From: Clostridiales bacterium
GTDB lineage: Bacteria > Bacillota > Clostridia > Christensenellales > Borkfalkiaceae
DNA length: 61,222 nt
Assembly (NCBI GenBank): GCA_015069285.1
Contig: SVIX01000005.1
Coordinates: 1 to 61,222, forward strand
Reading direction: 5' to 3'
How positions within the stretch are numbered: position 1 is the first letter of the stretch; each line of letters opens with the position of its first letter. This document shows, one piece after another, positions 49,301 through 56,638 of the stretch. Under the pieces are notes generated by a model. It was not told where the DNA came from. It saw only the letters and a list, made by a program, of their open reading frames with translations, and made no database searches. Made by a program: the position numbers and the translations under genes.

Positions 49301-51705
49301 TCGAATTTAAAGTCTTTCAAGTAGGTTACGTTACCCGTTGCCACACCCAATTCGCCGTGCGCGCCAACTTCGTAAGTAACTTCGTAGCCCGCATTCGTCC
49401 AATACGCGTACAATACGAGTTCGGAGCTTTCTGCAAAGTATTCGTCGTCGTACTTATCGCCGTTGCTTTCAGGTCCTTTCGGGGTATTGTACCAACCTGC
49501 GAAGGTGTAACCGTCTTTTTCAGGCGTAGGCAAGTCAAGCTTGTCGCCCATTGCTTTATAAATAGGATCAAGTTCTTTTTTACCGCCACGTACGTCGAAG
49601 TAAATCGCTTGTACGTTTTCTACTTTAAGTTGTACCCATTCAGAGTAGGAACTGCTTTCTTCCGTTACTTTTGCGAAACGCACGTAAATGACGTTCGTAC
49701 CTTCTTTTGCGAAGGTTACGGGCGCGCTCGTTACGTTTGCGCCGTAGTTTTGGATTTCGCCCGATTCTACTCTTACTTGGTAACCGGTCGCACCTACTAC
49801 GGGTTGCCAATTCACCATACCGGATTTATAAGTAAGCGCGGTGCTCATTACGCCGTAATAAATCTTCGTTGCGTCCGACCATACCGATTCGTTGGTATCG
49901 CTCGTCGCCTTGATTTCTACGTTGTAGATTTCACCGTCTACCCAAGAGAGTTCCGTCGTGATATCCAACTCGTTCGTCGTAACGTCGCGTACGACGTTGC
50001 CTACCTTGACGGTATAACCCGTTGCGCCCGCTACTTCTTTCCAGTTCAATTTATATACGCCGTTTTCGTTTACGAGCGTTACGTTGCTCGGCGACGCCAA
50101 TTTCGTTTTATTGTAAACGAGTTCGGTTGCCTCAGGCGAGTTATAGCCAGCCGTTTCCGCATATACACTCACTTTAATTTGACCGTTTGCGTCCGCGGGA
50201 CATTCTTTGAGCGAGAAGCTCGTCTTCGTGCCGTTGTTTACGACTTCGTGCGTATGCGTTTCGTCACCGCAAGTTACCGTAACGATATATCTCGTTGCGT
50301 TGGCTACGGGATACCAGCTAAGTACTTGCGTATCCTCGTTGACCGCAAGACCGGTTACTTTATCGAGTACACGGTTATACACGAACGTTTCAGACGTCGT
50401 GGAAGCGTAACCGTCCGCCGCCGCCGTTACCGTAAAGCGAATACCGCCTTCTTGCATTTCGCAAGCGCTGAAATTGAAATGCGTCGAATCGCCGAGGTTG
50501 TACGTCGTATGCGTATGTAAATCGTTACCGCAATCAATCGTTATGTAATACGTCGTTGCGTTTTCCGCGCGATTGAAAAGCAATACGTTTCCGTCGAGTA
50601 CCGTAAATTTAGATACGCGACCAACCGCTTTATTTTGATAATATCTCTTTACCGTTTCGGAGTTATTCTCCGCACCGCTTTGCGCCGCCGCCGTTACGGT
50701 GATTTCGTAGTCGCCTGCAGGAGCAGAAGCGAAATCAATCGTATAGTTCGTACCGCTGACATCTTCGTCTACCGTACTAAAGCCACGGGGACCCGTTACT
50801 TTTAATTTGTATACGCTCACGCCCGAAACGCCGTTCCAAGATACGCCGTTTTGCGTAACTTCTACTTCGGGCGCGGAAAGCTTAGAACCGAGGTTATCCG
50901 ATTCCCAAAGCGCAAAGAGAGTGGTATTTGCCTTAAATACCGTATCGGGAGTATATTTATAGGTAAGCTTTTCGCCGTTTTCGTACGCGCTTATCCACCA
51001 ACCGCAGAACTTATACCCATCTCTCGTGGGCGTAGGCACGTCGTAAATTTTTCCTGCGTACGTTTTCAACTCCGCAATCGTATCCGTTTCATAGCCTAAA
51101 TCAAAGTCTACGACGTATTCTTCCATCGACGGGTCTAACGACGCCCATTGCGCGTATAACGTCATATTGCCCGTTACGACTTGTTCAAACGAATAAGGAA
51201 TTTTATATTCGCTATCCGCATACCAACCGAGGAATTGATGTCCCTCTTTTTCGGGGTCGTCGGGTTTCACAAACGTTTGCCCGTTCACCACGATTGCGTC
51301 GGGAACGTCGCTTCCGCCAACCTCTTCGTACGAAACGGTGTAATAAATCTTTTTCAAGAATTTATATTGACCGTCGTCGTAGTTCAACGTCAGTTCGTTG
51401 CCCGCCAACGTCGCTTGCATCGTACTGCCGTCGTCAAAAGTCAACGTTAAAACGTCGCCTTCAATTTTGTAAGTGGCAGATTTGCTTTCACCTTTTGCAA
51501 TAAACGTTGCGTTGTAGTTGTCTTCCAATGCGAGCTGGTATTCGTCAGAACCCGTATCGTAATAAAATACGCCAAGCCCGGGTACGTGTACGGGTTCGTC
51601 TTCTTTACAAGACGCTAAACCGCACGCAGTAGAAAGAGTAAAAGAAACAAGCAACATGGAGAGTGCATTTTTCCGCCAATTACGCGTGAATTTCTTTCCT
51701 TTCAT
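43309..51705 (-). CDS. Giant BspA-type LRR lipoprotein with InlB and Fn3-like domains
   Basis: 2798 residues; lipobox LAS-C (Cys33). An N-terminal small domain (about 40-125) is followed by two InlB repeats (to about 275, ending NMTLYAQW and TLFALW) and four or five fibronectin III-like domains (about 290-660; VLSWYPVANATRYIVTV and similar strands). Two more InlB-type repeats come to about 840. LRR_5 units then run almost to the C-terminus (about 860-2790), some with short Asp/Gly or charged inserts (GDEGDGKEDGKEEGKDKEQ near 1550). The tail has a small Cys cluster (CTNCKNGC). A surface protein anchored by lipid only; the ligand is unknown. Own promoter (51782-51810) and terminator (43245-43283). 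Confidence 0.93.
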   Translation of the reverse strand: MKGKKFTRNWRKNALSMLLVSFTLSTACGLASCKEDEPVHVPGLGVFYYDTGSDEYQLALEDNYNATFIAKGESKSATYKIEGDVLTLTFDDGSTMQATLAGNELTLNYDDGQYKFLKKIYYTVSYEEVGGSDVPDAIVVNGQTFVKPDDPEKEGHQFLGWYADSEYKIPYSFEQVVTGNMTLYAQWASLDPSMEEYVVDFDLGYETDTIAELKTYAGKIYDVPTPTRDGYKFCGWWISAYENGEKLTYKYTPDTVFKANTTLFALWESDNLGSKLSAPEVEVTQNGVSWNGVSGVSVYKLKVTGPRGFSTVDEDVSGTNYTIDFASAPAGDYEITVTAAAQSGAENNSETVKRYYQNKAVGRVSKFTVLDGNVLLFNRAENATTYYITIDCGNDLHTHTTYNLGDSTHFNFSACEMQEGGIRFTVTAAADGYASTTSETFVYNRVLDKVTGLAVNEDTQVLSWYPVANATRYIVTVTCGDETHTHEVVNNGTKTSFSLKECPADANGQIKVSVYAETAGYNSPEATELVYNKTKLASPSNVTLVNENGVYKLNWKEVAGATGYTVKVGNVVRDVTTNELDITTELSWVDGEIYNVEIKATSDTNESVWSDATKIYYGVMSTALTYKSGMVNWQPVVGATGYQVRVESGEIQNYGANVTSAPVTFAKEGTNVIYVRFAKVTEESSSYSEWVQLKVENVQAIYFDVRGGKKELDPIYKAMGDKLDLPTPEKDGYTFAGWYNTPKGPESNGDKYDDEYFAESSELVLYAYWTNAGYEVTYEVGAHGELGVATGNVTYLKDFKFDVPTVEDTSKVFLGWFAGPDSSAQQLTDDRGYSLRPWNLKQGATVYAQYVSDVLSFTLLEDGTYSVSKGRNIHKITSVTIPETYNSIPVTVVDGYAFEARSNIVSITIPDTVKIIERETAFYGCNGLQEINVYHVDGNNTPVFSSVDGVLLKKDDLTGQTQLFYYPLAKKGTYTIPDGVTEIPLNLFRGSQISEVVIPTSVAIIRGNAFRECAKLTKVTFAEGGTDSLTIEDGAFNSCISLEEITLPSRLAELQINEETRTLTLFEGCDALSYINVEKGSATYGSVEGVLTNSAKNKLIYCPAARSGSYTIPRGIIEVGERAFYNCNRLTQIIIPGYVESIGEYAFYGCSRASRIEFSDGAIAGMELIVGDYAFADMSNLKIVEFKEGSAVAQLGKYAFANATGLRNLTIPATMALIDDYAFDNASALATVTFEENGRELTFGNYVFNDCKGLTKVNLPASVKKLNLGVFDGCINISEIKVATDNENYKDIDGIVFSKDGKELVFFPKGRQSVEADGSYVIPVGVESISEGAFKGMRYITKIVINNTITHIGKGAFANSLELATLDFESGNDDAKLTIGESAFEGCSKVQTIALPTRAEIIEAKAFYNVSISSITFPAGVTTIGDYAFAKSSLNTVEIPAGLEKLGTNVFEECVNLKVVSFAEGFNATEIPVGTFQKSGLTTIEIPGSIEKIGYMAFNDCVDLTNVTFANGTADLIIGYLPEGMDAGDEGDGKEDGKEEGKDKEQGNSLTGVFKGCTKLTTIDIPDRTILIGYMAFSNCTALSTVNVTENSRLQRMGTSAFASTAITSFYIPKTVENTPYVDENTVQELAIGNNAFYNTNLKNITFAMGGTGELSIGREAFENTPITSITLPKRLAPVYTTYSGAYVTWEGVDQQIFTTGSSSPLKEINIEEGGAYYGSKDGVLYKVKDGVLNEMMFVPVQKTGSITVPKTVTLFADRCAQYSKVSEIIWEDADNADGLPLTIGNNALQNMPNLKNVRFPERTVAIGSSMFYGSSCKVQTVYIPANVETIGESMFRDCTTVTEVTFADGCKITAIPNSMFYRATKLKAIRVPANVEKIGTYAFRECSSVTSFSFEEGSKITTLSGAIFQGMKLTELTIPDGVSMLDGNVFTGMSYLKTLNLSSSFSQISTIGNQQQSNFLFDNCTKLEAVNIPEENQYFKSVDGVVFTKDGKTLVYYPRAKKIGNLVEGSTTAYDGVYVTPAGVQTIGTYAFKSNSNIKELVVSADLLFIGWESFASSSVAKLTFAERASTLVIGDRAFNNCTRLGNAGKDTLTIPAEVEVNGDWAFANTRYGYIHFEDDNTTTTLQRTFQNNSYLKEVTNIPDGITSMDATFLSCKKLTKVGFAEDAYVTTMQGTFYGCAALTSITIPKVGTLNCNGAKQGAFENCTKLASVNVGECGYIGEDTFYGCTALTSFDMPDSVSQMGVQAFYNCTALTSIKLSSGLEEISKNAFYGCSKLESVEIGGFVTTIGENAFKGCVALKSVILPDGLVTIGNSAFENAKLVQTLVIPDGVKTIGDNAFKGWSALKEINIPASVTSIGASAFSGCSSVEAINIPEGALLESIGDYAFENIVKVSEFFIPATLTNLGIGVFTGWSTLDNITVESGNLEFAFDGGILYNATYTKMILVTPNVPETLEIRPTITALARGIFVGLNVKKVVLPDTIEEIPSEAFRGCTALEEVKMPKYLKAIGDAAFEGCVSLKSIDIPASVRSTFEKKSWGDMGKDGTFWTFGWWAENDVDGIGAYAFANCTALEEVNFIEGGAERLSIGDYAFYNCSSLTTMKLPNRLRGEAVGATGWNINGSGNSHAYGAQGIGAYAFARCRNLKSVEFEETGIASFTEKLIIGIGAFTDCANLESVTFNSAIGDMFVETVERETVKHGTSAIQARAFDGCTALKTVTFANGYDFTKMTAVASAFEDCKELTLPKELQLVEGSFYSQGGKENMYSTMIDTMFQIDGCTNCKNGCEFFDGAKDMGIL

Positions 51706-51781
51706 AAGTTTTGCCTCCTAAACTGCTTTATTTTTATTATTTTTGCTTTTCAATGTATCAAAAAAAATAATAGTTTCATAA

Positions 51782-51810
51782 ATTATAATCGTTTTTTCGA
51801 ATATTGTCAA
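51782..51810 (-). promoter_or_regulatory. Promoter of the giant LRR lipoprotein gene
   Basis: TTGACA (51805-51810), 17 nt, TATAAT (51782-51787) on the minus strand; GGAGGC ribosome site at 51712-51717. The rest of 51811-52086 shows no convincing gene. Confidence 0.85.
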
Positions 51811-52087
51811 GCGTTTATCATCACTTTTTTGAATTTTTATAACAAATAAGCGTAAAAATATACGCATAAACAAAAAATTCGTTTTTCTGTTCTTTTTCCT
51901 CTCGTAAAGGCAAGCATATCTGTCAATAAAAAACGGTTTTTTCCTTATTTTTCTTTCAGATACGCGCCTTTTCGCAACCTTGGTCGATAAGACGAAGGGA
52001 GCGTCTTTGTGCGCCGACAAGCTCTTTTTTCTGTCATTTACCGATAGAACGTTTACGCGTTAAAGAGATGATAAATACTTTAACTGC

Positions 52088-52127
52088 AAAAACCGAGCGC
52101 AAACTTCAAGTTTACGCTCGGTTTTTT
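52088..52127. terminator. Terminator of the zinc-ribbon membrane protein gene
   Basis: AAAAACCGAGCGCAAACTT pairs with AAGTTTACGCTCGGTTTTT (one mismatch, near-zero loop), A/T-flanked and usable in both directions. 41 bp after the stop at 52169. Confidence 0.8.
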
Positions 52128-52168
52128 TAATGATTTTTTTTTGTATAATTCACAATTTTATTTTTTTC

Positions 52169-52642
52169 TCATTTATTGCTCATTCTAATATCGTTCACTT
52201 TAACAAGCATTTCGTCCTCATCACACAACATCAAAATCCCTGCTATAATATTAACAAACAACAACACGCATACTTTAAAGCCCGTCCCTATTTTCTTCCC
52301 ACTTTTTACGTCTTTAATATATTTATGCGTTGCGAATATGGATATTATAAAACCAATCAATACCGCAACGACCAAAACTATCCACATGATTTTCATTTCA
52401 ACAACACCAATGTCATTTGAAATTTCATTTAACCCATCCCATAAAATAATAGAAAAAATTTCAAGCACCATAGAACATATTCCCAATACCACACATGAAA
52501 TCACCATAAAAATACTCGCAACTTTACTACACTTCGACTGTTTTTGGGTAACAATTTCATTAAGTCGTAAAAAATTCCCACACCGTTCACAATACGTCGC
52601 CGTATCAAAATTCTTTCTCCCGCATTTATTGCAAAATTTCAT
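52169..52642 (-). CDS. Zinc-ribbon membrane protein
   Basis: 157 residues. An N-terminal zinc ribbon of the zinc_ribbon_2 type (CNKCGRKNFDTATYCERCG, four Cys) is followed by three or four membrane helices (about 45-67, 83-103, 125-143). The ribbon faces the cytoplasm if the positive-inside rule holds. Proteins with this layout are common near small regulators in Bacillota, but the function is unknown. Promoter TTGACA-17-TATAAT (52700-52728) lies between it and the divergent XRE gene. TTGGAGG site before ATG 52640-52642. Confidence 0.75.
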   Translation of the reverse strand: MKFCNKCGRKNFDTATYCERCGNFLRLNEIVTQKQSKCSKVASIFMVISCVVLGICSMVLEIFSIILWDGLNEISNDIGVVEMKIMWIVLVVAVLIGFIISIFATHKYIKDVKSGKKIGTGFKVCVLLFVNIIAGILMLCDEDEMLVKVNDIRMSNK

Positions 52643-52699
52643 AATATACCTCCAAATATTAAAAATTCAAAATACAATGCCTCTATATGAGATAATTAT

Positions 52700-52728
52700 A
52701 TTATAGTAACAATTTTTGTTATTGTCAA
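52700..52728 (-). promoter_or_regulatory. Promoter of the zinc-ribbon protein gene
   Basis: TTGACA (52723-52728), 17 nt, TATAAT (52700-52705) on the minus strand. Its spacer holds one of the two GTAAC/GTTAC palindromes. Confidence 0.8.
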
Positions 52729-52752
52729 GCAAAAAGTAACTAAAAATGTTAC
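52706..52752. promoter_or_regulatory. Two palindromes, candidate XRE operators
   Basis: GTAACAA-TTT-TTGTTAT (52706-52722) covers the spacer of the leftward promoter. GTAAC-TAAAAAT-GTTAC (52736-52752) reaches into the TACAAT box (52750-52755) of the rightward gene. Both share the half-site GTAAC, as expected for the regulator encoded at 52762. Confidence 0.6.
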
Positions 52753-52761
52753 AATTTTTAT

Positions 52762-52971
52762 ATGACACGCTTTAGGGAAAGATTAAAAGAACTAAGAATC
52801 GAAAAAAACGTTACCCAACAAGAATTAGGTAATATTATCAGTATGTCTAAAATGGCAATATCACATTGGGAAAAAGGTCATAGTGAACCAAGTATTTCTC
52901 AATTAATTTCTCTTGCCACCTACTTCGACGTAAGCGTCGATTATTTAGTAGGAAAAACCGATATCGTATAA
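52762..52971 (+). CDS. XRE/Cro-family helix-turn-helix regulator
   Basis: 69 residues, only the HTH_3 domain: RLKELRIEKNVTQQELGNIISMSKMAISHWEKG, followed by SVDYLVGKTD at the end. No ribosome site is present. A TACAAT box ends 6 bp before the ATG, so the transcript may be leaderless. It is divergent from the zinc-ribbon membrane protein gene and probably controls it and itself through the palindromes at 52706-52752. Confidence 0.9.
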   Translation: MTRFRERLKELRIEKNVTQQELGNIISMSKMAISHWEKGHSEPSISQLISLATYFDVSVDYLVGKTDIV

Positions 52972-52972
52972 C

Positions 52973-53015
52973 AACAACTATGCCTTGGCGAAAGTTTCGC
53001 CAAGGCATAGTTGTT
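52973..53015 (+). terminator. Terminator of the XRE gene
   Basis: Perfect 21-bp dyad AACAACTATGCCTTGGCGAAA / TTTCGCCAAGGCATAGTTGTT, followed by TTAATGATTTTTTTT on the plus strand. Confidence 0.85.
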
Positions 53016-53285
53016 TTAATGATTTTTTTTGTATAACAATATTCCCGCTATAATTTGTGCTAAAGAAATTATAATCGCTACGGCGAGCGGAATTACGCCA
53101 AGCCAATTTCCCTTCTCGATTATCAAGACCAACCCCCAAATCGCAAGCGCAAAAACGATAACGAGTACGGCTACCGCCAACAATACGGCGATTGCTTTAT
53201 GCTTTTTCGTGATATTCTTTTCTGGCACGAGCAAGAACATCAGCTCCATATATATTTCAAGAAGTATTTCAATCAATACGTCCAT
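53016..53285 (-). CDS. Small membrane protein, function unknown
   Basis: 89 residues with about three hydrophobic stretches: an amphipathic N-terminal segment, then AIAVLLAVAVLVIVFALAIW, then VIPLAVAIIISLAQIIAGIL. The basic end is LYKKNH. It is not recognised. It starts 15 bp after the GH78-like gene, so the two are probably co-transcribed. Confidence 0.65.
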   Translation of the reverse strand: MDVLIEILLEIYMELMFLLVPEKNITKKHKAIAVLLAVAVLVIVFALAIWGLVLIIEKGNWLGVIPLAVAIIISLAQIIAGILLYKKNH

Positions 53286-53300
53286 TTTACCGCCAATACT

Positions 53301-54698
53301 TTATGAAAGTTCTTCCTGCATAAAGCGCAACACACCCGCCGACCAGCCGTGGCAAAGGCTATGTCTAAAACCTATATAACAATACCCTCCGAAGTCGCCG
53401 TGAATATCCTTTTCGCCTGTCTTGGGCAATTCGTCGATACGCGAGGAATTTTCCACCCAATCCATATTAAAATCTTCCCAAAAGGTCGTTGCGCCTTTAT
53501 CCAACATTGCGCCGTAATATTCCTTCATCATTTCAATCGCTTTCGGTTTATCAAAGGAGGCGACCGCTTTCAAAACGTAATAGCTCATAAAGGTAGACAT
53601 TCCCCTCGCTCCGCCTACCGTCAATTTGGCTTTATCCTCTTCCGCAAGCCCTACTGCCAAATATTTTAAGCCTAAAACTTGTTTGCTCGCTTGTACGGTA
53701 ATTTCTATTTTTAACAATCTATCCAACAAAAGTTGCGCTCTTTGTGTGGAACGGTTAAAATATTGCAAAATTTGTATCGCGCGTTTTGTCGCGATAATAT
53801 TGATTGCCCGAGCGCCCGCTTTTTCGTCCACCGTATTTCTCGTAGGCCAATCGACGAAATAACCGGGATAGTTTAATTCCCCGTCTTCGCAAACGCAAGA
53901 CAACATTTGCTCCACCAACCCGTCCAAATAAGCAAGCTGGCTTTTTGCAAAGTCAAACGCTTTTGTGTAAAAAGCGTAATCGGTAACGATGATAATCCAC
54001 CACATTGAATACATAGGGTAACCGTTCATCCAATTAGGCAACGGCGTTTGTTTTTTTACGAAATTCAACGATTTTTCAATCAAGGGCAACCGTCCGTAAA
54101 GCGTAGTAAGCGCCATCATTTCAGGGTGTATATCCCCAATCCACACGAGCCTATCACGCTTGACGCCGTCCCAAAGATACCCTTTCCCTGCGCACAAATC
54201 AACGGTACGTTTTGCCACTTCGTAAATGCGTTTTATACGCTCGTCCTTACCCGTATATACGTATTGCGCGGGCTTTTTCAACGCGTAGTTTTCCGCTACG
54301 ATGCTTTTTATTTCTGCCTTCCCGTAAAAATCCAAGCGAACGAACCGAAAACCCGTTTCTCCAAACGTCATATCCGAATAGTTTTGTAAATATGTAGTGA
54401 AATCACGGTTAGAATGGTCGTTCGTTGCGTTTTGCTCTCCACCAAGCTCGCTGTAACATTCGCTTACGCTTTCCCCGAAACGGATACGAACGCGAACGTT
54501 CGAGGCTTTATACGTAAAAATGCGGATACCGCCGTTTATTTCCTTCCCAAAATCCAACACGATATAACCGTTTTCTTCTATCAACGCCGTTTGTCTTTCA
54601 GCTAAACCAATTTGAAGGTCTTGTTTCTTTAAAAGATTATCAAGCTTTTCCGCGCCTTGAAAGTCTTTTATTTTTTTTGCGTAAAGGTATTCTTTCAT
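53301..54698 (-). CDS. GH78-like alpha-L-rhamnosidase-type glycosidase
   Basis: 465 residues from ATG 54696-54698; the frame extends 21 codons further but that would run through the promoter, and a GAAAAGAAG site precedes this ATG. A short beta-sandwich part (about 30-140, FGESVSECYSELGG) precedes a six-hairpin (alpha/alpha)6 barrel. The catalytic motif of GH78 is clear: DGVKRDRLVWIGDIHPE (about 170-186), followed by WWIIIVTDYAFYT and WEDF. It is about half the length of a typical GH78 enzyme (900+), so the extra N-terminal domains are missing. No signal peptide, so it acts inside the cell. Rhamnose specificity is inferred from the family. Confidence 0.83.
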   Translation of the reverse strand: MKEYLYAKKIKDFQGAEKLDNLLKKQDLQIGLAERQTALIEENGYIVLDFGKEINGGIRIFTYKASNVRVRIRFGESVSECYSELGGEQNATNDHSNRDFTTYLQNYSDMTFGETGFRFVRLDFYGKAEIKSIVAENYALKKPAQYVYTGKDERIKRIYEVAKRTVDLCAGKGYLWDGVKRDRLVWIGDIHPEMMALTTLYGRLPLIEKSLNFVKKQTPLPNWMNGYPMYSMWWIIIVTDYAFYTKAFDFAKSQLAYLDGLVEQMLSCVCEDGELNYPGYFVDWPTRNTVDEKAGARAINIIATKRAIQILQYFNRSTQRAQLLLDRLLKIEITVQASKQVLGLKYLAVGLAEEDKAKLTVGGARGMSTFMSYYVLKAVASFDKPKAIEMMKEYYGAMLDKGATTFWEDFNMDWVENSSRIDELPKTGEKDIHGDFGGYCYIGFRHSLCHGWSAGVLRFMQEELS

Positions 54699-54732
54699 AA
54701 CTTCTTTTCTCCGTCCTTTTCCTATGGATATT

Positions 54733-54761
54733 AGTTTACTATATTCCCGTCCGTTTGTCAA
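54733..54761 (-). promoter_or_regulatory. Promoter of the GH78-like gene
   Basis: TTGACA (54756-54761), 17 nt, TAAACT (54733-54738) on the minus strand. Confidence 0.75.
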
Positions 54762-54814
54762 GCGGTTGCGCCTTTTCTTCTTTTTTCAGGGCGGTAAAAT
54801 TTTTATTTTTTATA

Positions 54815-54843
54815 TTGCAAATTTTGAAAAAATATGTTATACT
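54815..54843 (+). promoter_or_regulatory. Promoter of the 146-residue membrane protein gene
   Basis: TTGCAA (54815-54820), 17 nt, TATACT (54838-54843) on the plus strand. GGAGGTG (54851) is the ribosome site. Confidence 0.8.
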
Positions 54844-54861
54844 GTAAATAGGAGGTGCTTT

Positions 54862-55302
54862 ATGGATAACTTAAAAACGATAAAACGCTACGGTAAATTC
54901 AATCTTCTTTTAATTGGTATTTTAGCGTTGACCGTTCTCTACGCGCTTACACTACATATACGGCTTTACGAAAATTATATGCAAACCTTACCTGACAACG
55001 AGCGAACGGCGTCCGGTTTGGCGGTTATCGGTATCGTGCTTTTAAGCGTAATCGGTGCAATCGCTTTAAGCGTTACTCTCCTTTTACTCGTAGGCTCAAC
55101 CGTCGCGTTATTAAAAGCGACCAAGCCGAAAAGAACCGCGATTATTTTTAGTATCGTTTTTCAATTTTTAACCGCCGTCGGATTTTTATTTTTCTTCGCG
55201 TCCTGTTACAACGCTTTTTCCGTAATCGTCTTTACGCTCTCGGCTTTGTCCGTACTCGCCGTCGCTATATACGGTATCCGCATTTGCGCGACTTTAAAAT
55301 AA
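54862..55302 (+). CDS. Four-helix membrane protein, function unknown
   Basis: 146 residues from ATG 54862, fixed by GGAGGTG 5 nt upstream; a longer frame starting at 54724 would run through the promoter. Four hydrophobic helices (about 15-35, 58-80, 98-118, 121-140), a short outward loop (YMQTLPDNERTASG) and a basic loop (ATKPKRTA). No family recognised. Single gene, with a terminator shared with metK. Confidence 0.7.
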   Translation: MDNLKTIKRYGKFNLLLIGILALTVLYALTLHIRLYENYMQTLPDNERTASGLAVIGIVLLSVIGAIALSVTLLLLVGSTVALLKATKPKRTAIIFSIVFQFLTAVGFLFFFASCYNAFSVIVFTLSALSVLAVAIYGIRICATLK

Positions 55303-55320
55303 ACGGTCTCTTTTAAACGC

Positions 55321-55360
55321 AAAAAAACGCAAAAAGCCGTTCAGCTTTTTGCGTTTTTTT
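55321..55360. terminator. Shared bidirectional terminator
   Basis: Perfect 17-bp stem AAAAAAACGCAAAAAGC / GCTTTTTGCGTTTTTTT (55321-55337, 55344-55360) with a 6-nt loop, between two convergent genes. Confidence 0.9.
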
Positions 55361-55366
55361 CTTTAC

Positions 55367-56527
55367 TTATAAATATTTCTTTAAATCGTCTACTTTATCC
55401 AAGCGTTCCCAAGCAAAACCTTTGCGCCCGAAATGCCCGTAAGCCGACGTTTTCGCAAACACGGGTTTTCGTAAATCCAACGCCTTAATAATGGAATACG
55501 GACGGAGGTCAAATTCCTTTTTCACGATATTTGCAAGCGTTTCGTCGTCCGTTTTACCCGTTCCGTGACTATCTACGAACACCGAAACGGGGTTCGCTAC
55601 GCCGATTGCGTACGCTACTTGAATTTCCACTTCGTCGGCAAGCCCCGACGCTACGAGGTTTTTCGCAATATAACGGCAATAGTACGCCGCGCTTCTGTCT
55701 ACTTTCGTAGGGTCTTTCCCGGAAAACGCACCGCCACCGTGCGCGCATCTACCGCCATACGTGTCGACGACGATTTTTCTACCCGTCAAACCGCTATCCC
55801 CTTCCGGACCGCCGATTTCAAATCTGCCCGTGGGATTTACGAAAAGCTTGGTATTTTCGTCCATTAAATTTGCAGGGATAATTTCGTCGATAACGAATTT
55901 TTTCATATCCTCGCGAATTTTTTCTTGAGAAACAACGGCGTCGTGTTGCGTGGAAATAACCACCGCGTCAATGCGTTTTGCAACGCCGTCTTCGTATTCC
56001 ACCGTCACTTGCGTCTTCCCGTCGGGGCGTAAATAGGAAAGCGTTCCGTCCTTTCTTACCTTGGTCAATCTTTCCGCCAATTTATGCGATAAAGAAATGG
56101 TGAGTGGCATCAATTCTTCCGTTTCCCGACATGCGTACCCGAACATCATACCTTGGTCGCCCGCGCCGATTTGGTCGGCAATATCCCCGCCTGCTTTATG
56201 TTCCAAAGACGCGTCTACGCCCATAGCAATATCGGGCGATTGGCTATGGATTGCCGTAATAATTTTACATTTATCGTATGCAAACGTACCGAAATCGTAC
56301 CCGATTTTTCGAATAATCTCACGCGCCGTTTGCTCGTAGTCCACTTGCGCGGTCGTGGTTACCTCGCCCATAATCAAAAGGGTATCAAACGCTGCCGAAC
56401 ATTCGATTGCCGTACGCGCGTTAGGGTCTACGGATAAAATTGCGTCTAAAATCCCGTCGGATATATTATCGCACACTTTATCGGGGTGCCCTTCGGTTAC
56501 GCTTTCGCTCGTAAAAAACTTCTTCAC
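55367..56527 (-). CDS. metK: S-adenosylmethionine synthetase
   Basis: 386 residues, the normal length. Start GTG 56525-56527 follows GGAAGAAGAG. Signatures: [20 protein letters not shown] at the N-terminus, [20 protein letters not shown], the ATP-loop [19 protein letters not shown], and the C-terminal DVDGTGK-type stretch ([12 protein letters not shown]). Makes S-adenosylmethionine from methionine and ATP in the cytoplasm. The leader is only about 30 nt, so no SAM riboswitch fits between the promoter (56565-56593) and the start. Confidence 0.98.
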   Translation of the reverse strand: MKKFFTSESVTEGHPDKVCDNISDGILDAILSVDPNARTAIECSAAFDTLLIMGEVTTTAQVDYEQTAREIIRKIGYDFGTFAYDKCKIITAIHSQSPDIAMGVDASLEHKAGGDIADQIGAGDQGMMFGYACRETEELMPLTISLSHKLAERLTKVRKDGTLSYLRPDGKTQVTVEYEDGVAKRIDAVVISTQHDAVVSQEKIREDMKKFVIDEIIPANLMDENTKLFVNPTGRFEIGGPEGDSGLTGRKIVVDTYGGRCAHGGGAFSGKDPTKVDRSAAYYCRYIAKNLVASGLADEVEIQVAYAIGVANPVSVFVDSHGTGKTDDETLANIVKKEFDLRPYSIIKALDLRKPVFAKTSAYGHFGRKGFAWERLDKVDDLKKYL

Positions 56528-56564
56528 TATTCTCTTCTTCCTTCTTTCGTTTTATTCGCTACTT

Positions 56565-56593
56565 ATTATAGTCCATTTCTTTCGCTTTGTCAA
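56565..56593 (-). promoter_or_regulatory. metK promoter
   Basis: TTGACA (56588-56593), 17 nt, TATAAT (56565-56570) on the minus strand, about 30 bp before the start codon. Confidence 0.85.
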
Positions 56594-56601
56594 GTTAATA
56601 G

Positions 56602-56630
56602 TTGCAAAATTTTCAACGTTATGGTATAAT
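56602..56630 (+). promoter_or_regulatory. Promoter of the radical SAM gene, only 8 bp from the start codon
   Basis: TTGCAA (56602-56607), 17 nt, TATAAT (56625-56630) on the plus strand. The gene's ATG is at 56639, so transcription would start within about 2 nt of it. Confidence 0.75.
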
Positions 56631-56638
56631 ATTAAAAT

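Noticed and set aside
51718-52020. Minus-strand 100-codon frame upstream of the giant LRR gene
   Set aside because: It spans the TTGACA/TATAAT promoter and leader of that gene, is very Lys/Phe-rich and has no ribosome site.
56528-56638. SAM riboswitch before metK
   Set aside because: The promoter is about 30 bp from the start codon, which leaves no room for an aptamer.
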